Shown here: positions 11,701 through 26,700 of the stretch, piece by piece
Numbering within the stretch: the stretch's first letter is position 1
Layout: each line of letters begins with the position of its first letter
Assembly (NCBI GenBank): GCA_010645155.1
Contig: CM021312.1
Coordinates: 7,019,489-7,083,488 of the forward strand
From: Tigriopus japonicus
Taxonomy: Eukaryota > Arthropoda > Copepoda > Harpacticoida > Harpacticidae
Reading direction: 5' to 3'
Length of the DNA stretch: 64,000 nt
Notes under the pieces: generated by a model
Database searches by the model: none
The model's input: only the letters and a program-made list of their open reading frames with translations
What the model was told of the DNA's origin: nothing
Position numbers and translations under genes: made by a program

Positions 11701-14700
11701 CACACAAGCTGAATTAAACAACACCAATCTTTCATGCTTGATTTTCTGGGTCAAGTTCTCGTATCCAATCCGGTTTCGTCTTCACTAAACTCCAAATACA
11801 ACAACATGTCTGTCAAAATACGAAGCAAAGCAACCAGGGTCCGTTTAAGGAGTGCATAACATGAATTGAGAGGATTCAGTGCACATCATGGATGATTTAG
11901 GTGGTTGGTTGGTTGGTGAATACAGTACTAGCACACAATGGGTTTTGAGCGATCTGTCCGAACTCAAACTTCAAATACTCATTATGTAAATTTGAAGTCA
12001 GCGATGCTGTCACTTCTTGAATCATGGCAATGTTGCCTCGAAAAATGTTGCGAAGAGCCTATTAGACTTGAATGTTCTCATCTGCCATGCACAGTCATTC
12101 TTGAGCGAGTACTTTTGTGATTCTTTTTTTTCCTGGAATAAGCTTCACCCAAGTTCATTAACCAACTGAAGTGGTTCATTAGTTCCAAATAACCAATTTA
12201 ATTGAGAAGTTCAGGGATTGAGGTTTCGAGGTTAGAGTACACAAAGTGCTTTTGAATCAACCGCTTTCAATCACCGCTCATCTTTTCATACGTCATACTT
12301 CGTTCCAAGGACTTGATTGACTTGAAATCGAGTTCGAATGAAAATATTTGTTCTAATAGGAAAACAATCCCTTTTTTTCAAGAAGGATTGTTAACCATTT
12401 ATCTCGTGGTTATGTTTTTATCGTTATTTGCATATGAAAACTACTAGTAAGAAGATCAATCAAAGACACGTAATTTGAGGGGAAAACGCGATTCCAGTGA
12501 AAGAGTCATCTCTATAGGTGTTATTTTCCAAAAGTCAACAAGTCGGACACGAACCACCCAAGACACTATTTATGTAACCACTTTATCAAACTAAATGCCC
12601 TAAAATTTGGACACGATCAAAGGCCAACCGGGGTAATTTCACCCACACCATTTCCAAAATTAATTTGGAGGGCAGATGTAAATCTCTACATTTTGTAGCT
12701 GAAACCTCGACATTTCTCTTCTTTTGGACAAAAACATCTCTTGAAAAGCATATTTTTGCCACTTGCAAAGCAGTCCATGAACGAAATCGGTCATCACTTT
12801 TCTTTTATAATGGGCAATCTTGAACACTTCGATTCGATTCCTTTTCCATCAATTCAACTCTTTTATTATTCTCGCAGAGACCTCGCTCAAACCCATGCAA
12901 GTTCTATTGGTGCTTGATCTGACAGTAATGAACTTCCATAAACTCTCTTCCAGCTCCAAATGAAAATGGGTCTCTGGCATTGGAACTAAGCAGAGCACCA
13001 ATGCCAAGATCTATTTACCGTGTGTGTAGACTCACTTTCACACAGACATAAATCCATATGTGCGTGTATGTCACATGCTCAAATACATTCCACACGGAGA
13101 TAAACATGACCTAGCTAGCTCTTCTTGCCATTGGCAGCCCATCTTCAAGAAGGATCGCTTGAGAATGAAACGTGAGAGGCTTGCGAAATCTTTTGCACAT
13201 TGCACATGGAGAGCAAGATCACATTTTAGGGTTAGTTGGCAAGCGCGAAAAAACGTGCTGTAAATGTACTGAAGCACTAGAGAGATGTTCATTGGCCCAT
13301 CATGAGCCAGCTCATCTTTCTCATGCTTTCAACATTCATTCTAGGCCTGACTGGTGGGGAAAGTGTCATTAAGAGCCTTTAAGAATGCAGCTTCGTGCAA
13401 GAATGGCGTGGAATTTCTGTGTTTCCCTCTTCTTTGAATGACAAAAGAGTCGTCTTTTTCGGTTTCTGCAGTTCACTACTTTCAAGTCATTGAGACATTA
13501 TATAGTTATAGCTCTTTCTCTCTCTCTGCTTGTGGTGATGCCAAGTTTACTTTGTGAAAAAATGGCCATAAATCAAAGTTAATGCTTTCCCTTCAAAGCC
13601 AAAGCCAATTCCAGGGGGTTGTTGGATATAATTCGAAATTGAGCGTCCTGTCAATTGAATGAGTGAGTTATAGATACAATTCAAAGAACCACACCTTTCT
13701 ACTTTTTGCTTTACTAAATCAAATCTCGGTCTTCATTAGAGGGCACGATTCTTCGAAGCTCTCCGAGTTTAAATGAATCTAAATGCAAAATTAAAATAAA
13801 ACACGCATAATCTAATGGTTTAACAACGATTGGCCTCATTTGCCCTTTTATAGGTCCTTTTTGCCGTTAATGCCCAAATAGGAACGCCATCTTAATATTC
13901 GTGTTTAAGGACCTCTGTTATACCATGGACAAACAATTTTACCATCAGTCACATCTTCACATTTTGGATGTTCAACAGACTAAATACTATAAAATGCACA
14001 ACGCGAGATTTCTTATCTCTATCAAAAACGAAAGGAAATGACACTCAGTTAAGTTTCTTATAACTTATAAACTGTCCATTTATGACAATCTCATTGATTT
14101 ATGGAATCAGTAAAATAATGGAGATCCAAATCTCAAAAAATGGTTCTGCTGATTCATATTCCACATTTGAAAAAAAATACAAAAATGCAGCGATTGTCCA
14201 GAAAGATACAGTGGTCCCTTTTTCCTTTGATCAACACCTTCCCCATCTTCTTTGATAGCGATGCATATCGCGTCATCAATGCCCTCGAAACATATTCCTT
14301 AATGTCTTCGACACTTCCTCAAATCCTACACAGCGTGCATCTGTCGAATAGCTTCCTGCCCCCCATGAATAACACATTAAAAAGCTTTAATTCCCGCTTC
14401 AATTACAATTATGATTCGCACGTCTTCGAAAAAGAATTTTGATCCATAGCATCCCAAAAACATGAGTTCGATTCCTTTGAGCATCGCCGACTCTTCCCGG
14501 AACGGTGCATTTTTGACAAGACCTTTTTTTGAAACGTATACAAACCCCAAAGATTGTTGTATGAAGAGTAGATATCTTGATAAAATGGCATTCCGTTCAT
14601 GCGATCAAAAATCTCTTGCAAATTGGCCCACGGGCAACCTTAAGACTCCGAGATGGCAATTTCATGTTGAATTGACCGTTTCTGCGGTTGAGCACGTTTA

Positions 14701-17700
14701 AATGCTCGACACAACCATATCAGTATGCATGTGCACAACTTCCTAACAAACTGCCATTACTCACAGGTATACCTCCAACAACAACAAAAAAAACACCCTC
14801 CTACCAAATGCCCAAAATAAGTCGGGTTATCGCTGGATGAATCTGTCATGATTTCAAATATTGATTGGTCACGGAGAATCATGCAAATATCATGCCACCT
14901 AAGTTATTCGTTATGCCGACTTGTCGAGGACTTCAAACAAAGCATAAATTCAAAGTCTATCTTCGTGACAGTTGTTGGCTCAAAACAAGTCACAAACATC
15001 GTTTGGAATTACTGCTCATGTCATCAACCCCCTAAGCATGTCCTCATTCTCGGATCCATCAAGAGGGTGCAAGGAAGATAAATCAGCGGAGGCACTCCAA
15101 GCAACAACAACTCTCAATTCCATCATCCCCAAAAATCCCATCCAAAACTCCAGGAATCCGTGCAAAGTAGACCTCTAAACATCCTGACATGAGGCTTCTA
15201 AACATGTTTAGGTTATTTTAAATTAATTAGGTGATTAAAGCCTAATAAATTGCACAAAAGCAAACATTAGGTAAACTTTGAGCAAAATCATTTGTTTTTT
15301 GTATATTCCGTCAGTCAAAATGACAGTTAACAGACAGAAAAATCAGGTTTAGTTCAGGTCAGATGTAATTAGTGCAGCGTTAGAACCGAATAAACCCATA
15401 TTCAGGATAATTATGCGATATTTTTTTGAAAAGTCTCCCTTATTTACGTTGACCTTTGGAAGATCGATTCATTTATCAATTTCGTCCAAATTGTCCAATA
15501 CTACACAGAGGTCCTTGATTAGGACACAAAGCGAACATCCTGCCCAACATTGCCAAATGTCCAAACACCGACAAATCCGAGATTGAAGGGAGGGAGGGAT
15601 GGTACTGTAGTCTATGTACATAAAGTAGGTTCAAAATCATCCCCCTCCCCAACTTACTCTTGTTTAAGTCTCAATATTCAAGGTCAGGTCTTATCATCAA
15701 AGAGATCTCCTTTTATTTAGGGGCGAAATAGATCATGGACCATCGATCAGAGATCAAAACGAATTGCAAATATTGAAGTTTTACTCAGGGAAACTCCAAT
15801 CAAAGCGATCGATTCAATTCTCATGATGAGTGAGAGGAGAGGCTTCACGTTTCGTTGGATACCATGAATTGGGGGATAATATTCGGTCGACGATGGCCTT
15901 GAATCTGTCTCGGTTTTCCGCACTCCAAGAGTAATCTCAAGCCTTTGGCTCTGATTGCATGCATTTCTGGACCTTCTTAACATTGGATGTGAACCGAGAG
16001 AACGAGAGTTCCCAAGAAAACGTGGTGGCATGACTTGAATTCTTCCAAGGAAACCATTCGTTCGACATTCTCTCCATATCCTCTTGGTTGGCAATATCCT
16101 GATGCATTTCCCTTCAACACCCATAACTTTAAATGCCCTGCATATCATTTGTACCTCTAGGCAAAAACAAGTTCGTCTGTTCTGGTAGACTTCATTTTGA
16201 ATCAGCGGGCTTGATGTCCAGAAGCATCATTGATTGAAATGCGCACATGTTTCAAGATCAGAAGCAATTGCCAGTTATTGAGGTGCAATTTGTCACTAAG
16301 CTGTGCGCTGTCAACGCTCGAAATGCTTCCATTTCCATTCAATTTGCTTTCCGATATCCTTAACGACGTCCCAACATGATTTGAGATGTTCAAGGTGGAA
16401 ATAATTTGCACAAGCCATTTGTCAGCGACAAACCGATATTTCCGGACTCTGGCGTAACAAAATTAAGTGATTAGGATTTCCTTCGGAAAGACTTCGAAAC
16501 GGAAACCACGGCTGAGCTAAAATGGGTCGCTCATATGGCCATTTACAGCTCAAAAACATGAAAGCTCGTTTTTGCCAAGCATTCCGTTTCCAGGGGTTGA
16601 GTACTCCCTCACCATTCTCAAGTGATTATTAAAATGCAGCTACTGGCAAGATTAAGCCCAAAGCTGTCTTGGATAAAATTCATTCCATTAGTCCGTATTC
16701 GGACGGGACAAAAAATAGCGCTAGTAATGGGACCGTTGTCACTCGCTTCACAATACCCACTTAATCATGGTGTCCACCTATGAAACGAGACTCTCTTCCA
16801 ACCCAATTCTGTTAAATGGGCTGCCCAAAGCCAAGAACACCGCCGCCCGCAATCAAGCCAAGATCAACCACAACTCGCAAAGCTGTCGAAATCCAAATCC
16901 AGTTCTGTTGCCCATCGATCGAGCTTCCGTTCTGACTGAGAGCCGTTATGAAGGTCATTTCCACCCGAAGGTCACCCTCATCTCCTTCACATTCACCAAC
17001 AGCTTGACTTTGAGGCAAGCTGCCTATACTCGAGAATCCGAGGCAGCTGCTAAACAAGCAACGAAACAACCCAAACCGACAATGGTCAAGGTTTTCAGGG
17101 GGCACTTTGGGCATCTTGACAATTTGGTTGCCTTGTTCATGTTCGTGAACGACGTTGTCTGTATGCATTCGAGCGGAAGGAAGACGACCGAGGGGACCGA
17201 CCCGTTATCCAGAAAATGCTTGGACTAACACCGAAACTATTTATCTGGTAGTATCAATCGTACTCAAAAGACCCTTGATATCGAGTACCTTTCGGAATCC
17301 GAAATACCCAACGAGCAACGCCTACATCATATCACTTGGATAAAAGGGTATCTCACTCATGAAATCAATCTGTTTCGAATGATAAGGTTTGCGGGGAAAG
17401 AGTTCAATGTTTGGACAGACAACAAGGTATGCGAAAAATCAATCAAATCACAGAGGTGAGTATACTCGTATCCTCAGTCCGCCTTTGAAGAGCCATCACA
17501 CACTTGTTCCATGAGGAATGGCGTCTCCGTCTTCCCAAATGAAGGCAAGTCCATTTAACCTCTTCACTTCCTCATTTTGAGGGCAATTCTTTGAGCACTC
17601 TTCACTCCTCAACTCCAATCACATTCCCATCTTGGGAGCTTGGGGGCGCATTTATCCCTCCAGACAAATAACCCACGGTATTAGCGATGCAACCTTTCAA

Positions 17701-20700
17701 ATAAACGACTGTCTCGAACATATAACAGAATGGCCAACGTGCTCATGGTAAACCTGATACGATGAACCAAGTTGAGTTAGATATGCCACACCCATTGTTT
17801 CATCTCGTCTCATTCCTCACTCTAATATGCGAGTCTAGAGTAACTATCAGTCTGCGCGATTTCCCTTCATAACGGAAGGTATTCAGTCTATACTGTGGAA
17901 GTGAACGGGTTCTAGAGAAGCCCTTTCCTCGTATTTTTCGGGTTTTGCTCGTCATGGCGGCTAATTTAAGCATCATTATGCAATGCCAAAGAAACACTAT
18001 CGCACGGTTGTTTGCTCTCTCTCCCTCTCATTCATGAGAATGAAAACCATATGGCGAGTGTCGTTGTAGACGGAAATAGCAACAGAACAGTCATCACAGT
18101 GAAACCAAACTCGCACATGGTAGCTAAAAGTCACATAAATAACTACATGCAACAAACATTGGCATCTGAGTTAGAGTAACGATGAACCGTCGGCAATTGG
18201 AATGATTGAAAGTAAGTGTACTTTGAGTTGGAATTGAGTTTAAAGACTAAATACGTCGAAAACCTGTTCTTGGGTTTGTTAATGACATGGCCGTATCAGT
18301 TTTCTTGCTTCTCGAAGCAATGACATAACTCTTTCTTCGGCAATAAAAGGTCACATTTTACGTTCAGAACAAAACATAGCTTTCGTTCCTGATCTTTGAT
18401 TGAATTTTGATTGGTTTCAAATAGGTACCAAAGGCATTGGTTGGATTGCTGAATAAAAAAAAGATAAGTATAAAAAATTGTTGCAGTCAAATTTAAAAAT
18501 AGGCTTTCTTCTTTGTTATGCATTAGTTTTTTTAAATAAAGTTTCAATACAGAGATTGAAGTAGATTGCCTGTGGTACAATAAATATGACCTTCAATTTG
18601 TCTCAGATTTATGGGTGGGCAAAAACGAGTTATTTGCAAACGGATTGCTTCATGTCCTCGGACAAAAATATTTTGACAATAAACACATCGGAAATAATAG
18701 ACCCGGAAATCATTCTGATTTCTAGTAAAGGAAATGTTTCTACTCATAAACTCAAAACCAGTCTCTACTATAAAATAATAATAAAAAAGATTTTTTATCA
18801 GACTAAGATCTTTTTAGAAAAAGGTGTTGTATAATAAAAAAAGATCGCATGGCAAATTGGGAAGATGAGGACCATTTCTAAAGGGTGGAGAACTTCACCC
18901 AAGACCAGCTATAAACCCCCAGTCAATTGAGCCACATCAGCTCTTTGTGATAGACACACATTTGGCCGACAGAGGTCAAACCCCTCACACTCGAATTCAA
19001 GGTGTCACGCGATGGCGAAAAAAGGCACAACTTTGGGAGTTGCCTTTTTCATCTTTAAGAAGAGGATCTTCCACTCAAGATGGGAAGAATTACCCTCAAT
19101 ACGTGGAATGATCATCTGGATTGAAACCCGCGGTGGGTCTTGTGTGCCTGTCATGAATACGAAGAGCAACTCTCCCGATTATATTCACCGTCGGTGGTCG
19201 ACTTCACATTTGAATACAGGAAAAACATTGTCATTCTCTATCTCCTTCCTTGCACGTTGAAGTTCAACTTTTGGTGCACCTGGTTTCGTGTTTCGTCAAT
19301 GAATCTGGTTACACACACTCGTAAAACTGAAACTTTCCCCACTTGAAAGGTGAATTCGCCTATTCTTGGGTCAAACGGATGTTTCGTTCACAAAGGAGAA
19401 GGATCTTTTCTTCGCTTTTTTGCCCAATCAAGAGCCCAAAGATCCGATTACGTTTTGGTCAAAATGGGTTAAAAGATCCAGATCAGGGCGACAAAAAGAA
19501 ACTCCATCGAAATGAAGAGGCTTTTTGCATGTGAGAATCGTCGAGATATTTGGGAGGAGAAGGGGGTGAACGCTTAAGAACATCCTCTTGGTTGGGCTTT
19601 TACCAGTTGCCACCCTTCATTTGTGGTTAACAAGATCATCTGGGGATCCATATTTGGGTCGGAACCATTTACCATATTGTTTTTAGAAATTTCTATAACC
19701 TTGCTGTAACTCCAGGTCAAGCGGTTTTTCTTGAGACTAGAAACAGTTCAATTAGCCAGTATTTGACAGAGCAGTAAATAATGACTTGGATTAGATCTTG
19801 ATTTCGAGTGCAAGAGGCAACAATCTCCTCAAAGAACAGGCATTGGACAATGAACTAACTGATGACGCTTTGTCTCTATATTTGGACCATGCCTCCTTGG
19901 TCTCCCCAAGAAATCTGGGATAAGATAAGACAAGTCTAGTTTTAGTGGTTTGGGAACTGTTGACGGTTGTTTGATGATACGCATGCGATTGTAACTGGTC
20001 CCATTGTAAATTAAATCAGGCTGACAATGAATTCTAAATTCATTCATTACATATCGTCATGAGGATCAAGCCAAGTGCCCTTACTAGTCCATGCAGACTC
20101 ATTTAAGAGATCATTGCCATTCAGATCGAAGTCGTCAGAGGTGTTATCTCAAGTGCTCAATCGAGGAACCAACGTTAAGGTGCTCTGTACCACCAAGGAA
20201 GATTGGATTTGTTCAGGTTTGGGCATGTGCTCACGAACAACATTGAGCACCACAATCGTCAAGCATTGGATTAATGCTTGATAGAGAAGAATACCAACGA
20301 GTATTTGCGCTAAGCCATGTCCAATAAGATTTGTTATTATCTGCTAGGTCATGAAAGGGAGGAATGCAAGTCGATGTTGAACTTTGTGTTCCAAGATCCA
20401 TTTGCCAAAACCGAAGGCAAGTGTGTAATCCACGGTCTACTCAAAAGCCAACCAACAACCATTTCGAATCAACTCTGAATCAAAACTCAACGTTGTTCAT
20501 CGGTAAATAATAATACCACACCACCATCAAGAGGTTTGAGTTTTCTCTGCTCGCCAAAGTGTCGACGATGAATGAAGAGAAGGGGAGCTACTGAATACCA
20601 TACCTAAGTACCGTAAACCAATACCAATGCAAAGGACCCTCTACGAATCCTTCCGAATGTTGATCATTAACTTCTCTTATGATCACGATCATCATCGTTA

Positions 20701-23700
20701 CCACAGGCCAGAAGCCACCATGAAATCATATTCGCGTTTGCCATCGATTGTCTCCTTTTCCCCCTCATGTTCAATTGATATCGTAGAACTGAGCGTGTAG
20801 GAAAAGAAACATCAAGCAAACCAAAGTGAAATCGTCTTGGACACAAAATTGGGAACATTCTTTCACACGACATTTCGGGAGAATCCGCATTCAAAACGAG
20901 GCACAGGTTCAAAGATAGATCGTCTTCCCAGTTGGAAAAATCGATTTAGAAACTGGTTTGAACAATTGAGAGACAATTTCGACTGTCCGCCGAGACAAAT
21001 AAAACAATTTGTCAAGTAATGAATGGCCACCCTGAAATGCACACGCTAAGAGATAGAAAAATCAGTCTCTCACGTGTTTTTAAATCAACTACTGGTTAGG
21101 TTAGGTTTTCAGAGGGCTCATCTACGATGGGTGGGCAATGACCTGCTCTAAGATTTGTAGATGGGGACAAAATACGGTACAAATTTCTCCACTCTTGTCC
21201 AAACAGTTGGTTCAATTAACTCATAAATCTTGAAAGCATTGCGCTAGCATTTTTTTGACCAATTTGTCCGTTCGTTTTAGTAGAATAAGGGCAAAAGGTA
21301 GAAGAGCAACTTGAGCAATATTTTTCTGAAAGATCATTTAAGGTGGCGATGAAATGCCGCCTGAATTCAGATAAGGCCACCTTTCCAATTCAGGCCTTGA
21401 TGATGGTCTCCTTGGCATTAGGGCTCATTAAAAGAAGGCAGGTTTCGACATCAATAATCACACAGTCTCACCCCGTCTTAGTTTTTGAGACAGAGAGATT
21501 AGATGTGAGCGTATTCGACAAGTCTATATTGGCCCATCATTTACTATCAAGATTTATTCGTATCTGTCTTTTGGCATGGATTGAGTAATTGTTCGGCAAA
21601 CAAAATAAATCAGTTCGGAACAATCTGGAGAAATCCTTCGAAAAGGTTCTTCAGAGTAGTTCACAAATGATTAAATAGAAATATTTCAAGTGACCATGAA
21701 ATTTGGTTGTCCTGGGATCCTATTCTTAGAATCAAAACTTTTTGGGGAATCGCTTTTCCCATAACCTTTGCATAGTTCACATCATAAACATTCAGAGATT
21801 CAAGTGAAGAGGGCTGTGGTCTGTGAATGACGAAAGGAAAGAGTGACGACTATGGATGCTGTACCATCACTACCAAAAAAGAATGCCAAGGGAGCAAGGG
21901 ATGTTTGGATGGTCATGCCAAGAAATCTCGAATCGTGAGCTCAATTTTGACATTCGGCCCTATTTGGGCCTCCATCAAACAATCTCGTTCATGAATCATG
22001 ATCATCCTTTACCGACACGAATGTATGTATATATCGCAGACATGAACTCCTTTCTCCTCCTCTTCATCCTCCTCGATCCAGATCTAACTTGGGTAATGGA
22101 TCCACAGTACTCGAGTTGGTGAAAGTGCACATCTTTGAGTCTACCCAAACAATTAGTGACTGTTGAACTCGTCGACTTTTGCTCTTTCACCGAGGAGGTC
22201 CATTGAATCACAAATATTGGAGCTCTTCAAGGCGAAGTCCTTGCACCATCTGTCATGTGATCTCTAGTGGAAATTCATGCGTACTTCTAGTGCTTTTGAC
22301 TTTTCACGCATTCAACACTATATCTTGCGACAAGGAAAGAGAACCGGAATATTTATAATAACCCTGTCGTGGCAAATCCTCACTTCATGGCAAGTGGAAG
22401 TGCTTCGAAGAAACCACCGCCTTATTGTAATAGTACAATGGTTTATAAACATGTCTCGCTCACATTTCTGAAAGTGGATATCCAACAGCCCGCATTTCTA
22501 CGGCAATAAAACCACAGCATATCAGTGTTTTCCCCACAAAAAGTCTCAACGAAAGTGCCCTCTTGACCAATTTTAGATCAGGACATAAAATGAATGCATC
22601 TGGAAAATTGCAAGTCCTCCTACTTCCTTCTTGCTCTTCTCTAGTGTCTTAGAAGTTTGAAGGGCGCTCAAAAAAATTGAGATCGTGCAAAATACCCTCG
22701 TCCAAGAACGACTTGGTGTAATATAGTGCACTGCGCTAAGTAGAAGGCTCGTCACATTATCGACCTCTTCCGGTATCTTTCAACTATATTTTTGTGCATA
22801 AAGAGAGGTGCTTGTGATGTTGCAGATAGTCCACGCTCGATTTCAACTACCTTCATCATACAACACCTTGGGCATCATTTGAAGTAAGCCGCGAGTGTGT
22901 GAGAGAAAAGTGTTTTTAACGCAAAATTGCATCCCAATCGAGCGGAGGGCGATATTAAGTTTAGACAACGGCGTCAAAAATGGAGTCTATCTATGATCTT
23001 CCTTATGATGCCCTTGCGTTGACTTACTGGCCATCCTAAGCTCGCTTAACATGGGGATTGCATGTTATGAGACGATGATGAGCAACTGAGGTTCATTAAA
23101 TCTATGGGGTATCCCCCATATTATCACTTCGAAATTGGCTTACCTGCAGTAGAAAAATGTCTCTGTTGGAGGAAATATATCTGTTTTAATAGGAACTTCC
23201 CGTTCTTGCCCAAGGTTGGGCTCATTTCGGGATTTACAACCCGACTCTAGGAATAATCTGAATGTTTTTGCCCAGCCCATTGTTCTCCGTTAATTTTATG
23301 AGTCTTTTCATTGAAGGAAAGAGTTGCGCCGACGAAAAGGCACATTATCAGTGTACAGAGGATCATGTTGGGAATTTTGAGCCCTGTACGGAGACGGAGC
23401 TCATAAAGGAAACAAAAACACTTGCTTACAAATCCACTTTCCTCTGAAGAATCCATTCGTCAAGTCTCATCCCAAACTAGAAGTTCTACTGTCGAACTGC
23501 ATTCCAATATGATTTGTTTTAGACCGCTTCATTTGAAGAGGAGCGGTATTTCCTCTGATCCACATCTTATCTTCCCACATCTCTCTTGATCAAAGTCAAG
23601 CAAACGTTGAGACGAAGCCTTGTAATAACCAAATCTGTTACAAAATCTTGAACCATGGTGTTGAACCGAACTAGTGTTCGCTCCCATTGGAAATGGAGAG

Positions 23701-26700
23701 GGGCAAAAAAACGAACAAGAGGGATGTTTATTTTGGAACACTCCGTCACATATGGTCTACGTATCATGGCTTAGAATGAATTCTACCCCATGTAAGTATG
23801 TGTTCTTGATGACTGGGATTGTTTGCTTGGGGCTACAGAGAGCAGGATCTGAGGGTAGAAGACGGGAAGTCGGAGTAGTTTCAGTATGATTTAGTGTCAC
23901 TCCACATAGTTGACTTAAGCTATTCTGCAGTTTTGACTCGGGCGAAAAACTCTGGCTGCCAAATTTGCGTAGTTACCGAGATTTGGCACTCTGTTCCAAC
24001 AATCAAGTGGAAAGTCGACTTCGCCCGAAGAATCAAAGTTGAAAGAGTTAATTATAACCCTTGCCAGGGTATAATTAGGCTCACCTGAAGCTCAATAGGT
24101 CCTTTTGTTAGCCAGTTCAAGGCTCCTAACGAATGCCTCTTGCCATTCATGAAATCTTACCCCTTGAAGTGACAATTTCCACCAAGGACTGACAAAGCAC
24201 GAGAGAACCTTATCACATTATTAACAACCCCCTCTGCTTCAAGGAGAAAAAGATCATCAACCAACCTTACATTTTCATCTTGAAACGGTGTCATTTTCTG
24301 GCTCTCAATCCGAGGTTTGTTGGGGATTTGCATGAAGAAAAAAAATGCGACAACTGTTGCCAAGGCTTGAGCCGTTCATAATGAAGTCATAAAACGCCTG
24401 TCAAAAACGCCATTTGACTCAAAAGCACAAGCGGATTTCAGCCATTACCAACACTTCCTACTCAATCAAGGGTGCCAAGATAAATTAGCTCAAGAGGGCT
24501 TGCCTTCATTGAATTGCAAAAAATGGATTTGAAAAATGCCCGAGGGAGGGAAAATTATGTAATAATCTAAAGCCGGTGCGATTAGTCGTGGAATTGGCAT
24601 TATGTGAAGAGAAAGGTTGTCCCTTTTCACACCTACTTGAATGCGGGTTGCAAATATTGCAGCCATCAACAAAAGGCGATAATCAAGTGCAAATTCTGAA
24701 TACTACTTTCATTCTCTTCTCTAGGAGTGACATGCGAAAAGCCCACGTGGTGCAAACAAGCTAGCACTGATGATAATGCCCAATTAATTGGCCATCTGCT
24801 ATTGCTAAGATTTACAGTTCTCAAGGCACGTAAATACATAACTAACTCGATACATGGTTTGGCGGTTTCAATTTCAATCTGTTGATTCGCACACCTGGTG
24901 GAGATGCACCGAAATAATAATCTGTTCTTATGCCAATATTAAAGAGCAAATAACCAATCTCATGCCAAGAGGGTCTAGATTTATGACCAATAAGCTAATC
25001 TCAGCATCACCATCGTTTTGCAACCCGATAATTTGTGGCTCAAAATTGAAACCCCGACCAACAGCAAAAGGCATTCGCTTCTATGGGAGTGCAATGGAAT
25101 CATTAGTTTAACCGAGTCTCTTTCTGTTATTGCCAACTACGAAGAGACATTTGAAGCAACACGAGGGCGTCAACTGGCTGCATTATGTTGCGCACGCCTT
25201 GTCACACCCATTTTCATGCTTTTTGCACATTCTCTTAAACAATGTCATTTCTAAGTAGATTGCCAGCGCACCTTCTTCGATTGTCAGTGAATGAAAACCG
25301 TAGATTGAAAGCGCTATATACGGAATGTTGGTTCTGGTGAAAGACAGGGCCTCCTTGGGTATTAATTAGCTCAATTTGGTTTTGCCACCAAGGTAAAGTT
25401 GAGTGGGTTTCCAAGCGTTACGTCAGAGTAGTGCCAAAAAACGCCCTCCAAGACACAGTCATCCATTGTTATGACAGAAGCATAACAGCAACATCTTGAG
25501 ATCGCAGATCATCTTCAATCATTTACTTTTGGTTTTCGGGTGTAGAGACACTTCATATGAAGGGTGATCGCCATTTATTATATTTTTTCGCTCAACCCAT
25601 GAACGTTTGCACAATGCATTTACTTTAAAAAGTATACATATAACCTTGCCGAATTTTCATCGATTTTTTTTTAAACTTGAAACATTTTTCCAGATGGCCT
25701 ACATTGCCTTTCAAGCCACTTTGAGTTGTTATAAATGACGATCTTTGAAGGCTTACTTTTAATCAATCAAAAGAGATGAAACAACCATCGAAACAAAAAG
25801 GCGCCTTCTCTTCTATGAGCGTGACAAATTCGTTTGTTTACAAAAAATGTTACGTTGGTCACCCTAAGAAGCATTGTGCTCTTGCAAAATCACAAAGGCA
25901 TTGACCTTAAAAAACAAGGATTTTCCAACCAAAGAAATACCGCCAGCAAGTATCTATTGTACCAACTGCTTCTCTAAAAAGTATTTCCAAAAAAACGAGC
26001 CAGAGTTGAGTCATCCTTGGCTACTATTCCCGTTCAAATGCTGAACTAAGTTATGGCGTGTCTTTGGGCCCTGATAAGTGCCTCTTCACTCCATAATACT
26101 CCATATTCCGAGGTTCAAGCAACCCATCATCAACGGCCATTTTTTCATTTGCCATTGAACTTGAAATTCTGGAAGACGCCCACGTTAGATAATGATGTTT
26201 CTCATCTTTCAAAGAGCCTCATGAACGAGATGACAACTCCAAGGAAAATACGTTCAAGTGCGTTGCCTCGGTACTGCTCTTGATAATAACGTGGAATCTT
26301 TACAACTATTCACACCGAACAAAAATTGGCAATATCCCTCCATTAGAAATGCATTTGCGGGTTCAGAGGACGATTCGAAAACCCATTGAAACGAGGAGCA
26401 AATACGACGACAAAGACAGTGAACAGGTATGTGGGCGAAGCTCATTAATACGTTGTAACTAGAGATAACAAAAGACTCATCCACTTGAAAGAACCTTCAA
26501 TTGTCAGTGGTTGAACTGGATTGAACCATAAAAGGGCACTTATTTGTCGACCGCAAGGTAAATTTACAAGAGTACTTGGCTATGCACTAATTTGAACCTA
26601 CAGGAAGTTTGGTAATTTGATGCTTTAGAAAAATGACGATCCTTCCTCGATCAAATTTCGATCCAATTGGTCCACTACTTCCACTCTCTGGCGCGGTTTG

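Noticed and set aside
21090..21110. TTAGG telomere-like repeats
   Set aside because: Only two units are present. Not a telomeric array.
23894..24088. Piece resembling a non-LTR endonuclease (CQICVVTEIWHS)
   Set aside because: Only one short motif fits. The expected downstream endonuclease and RT motifs are absent in all frames nearby.
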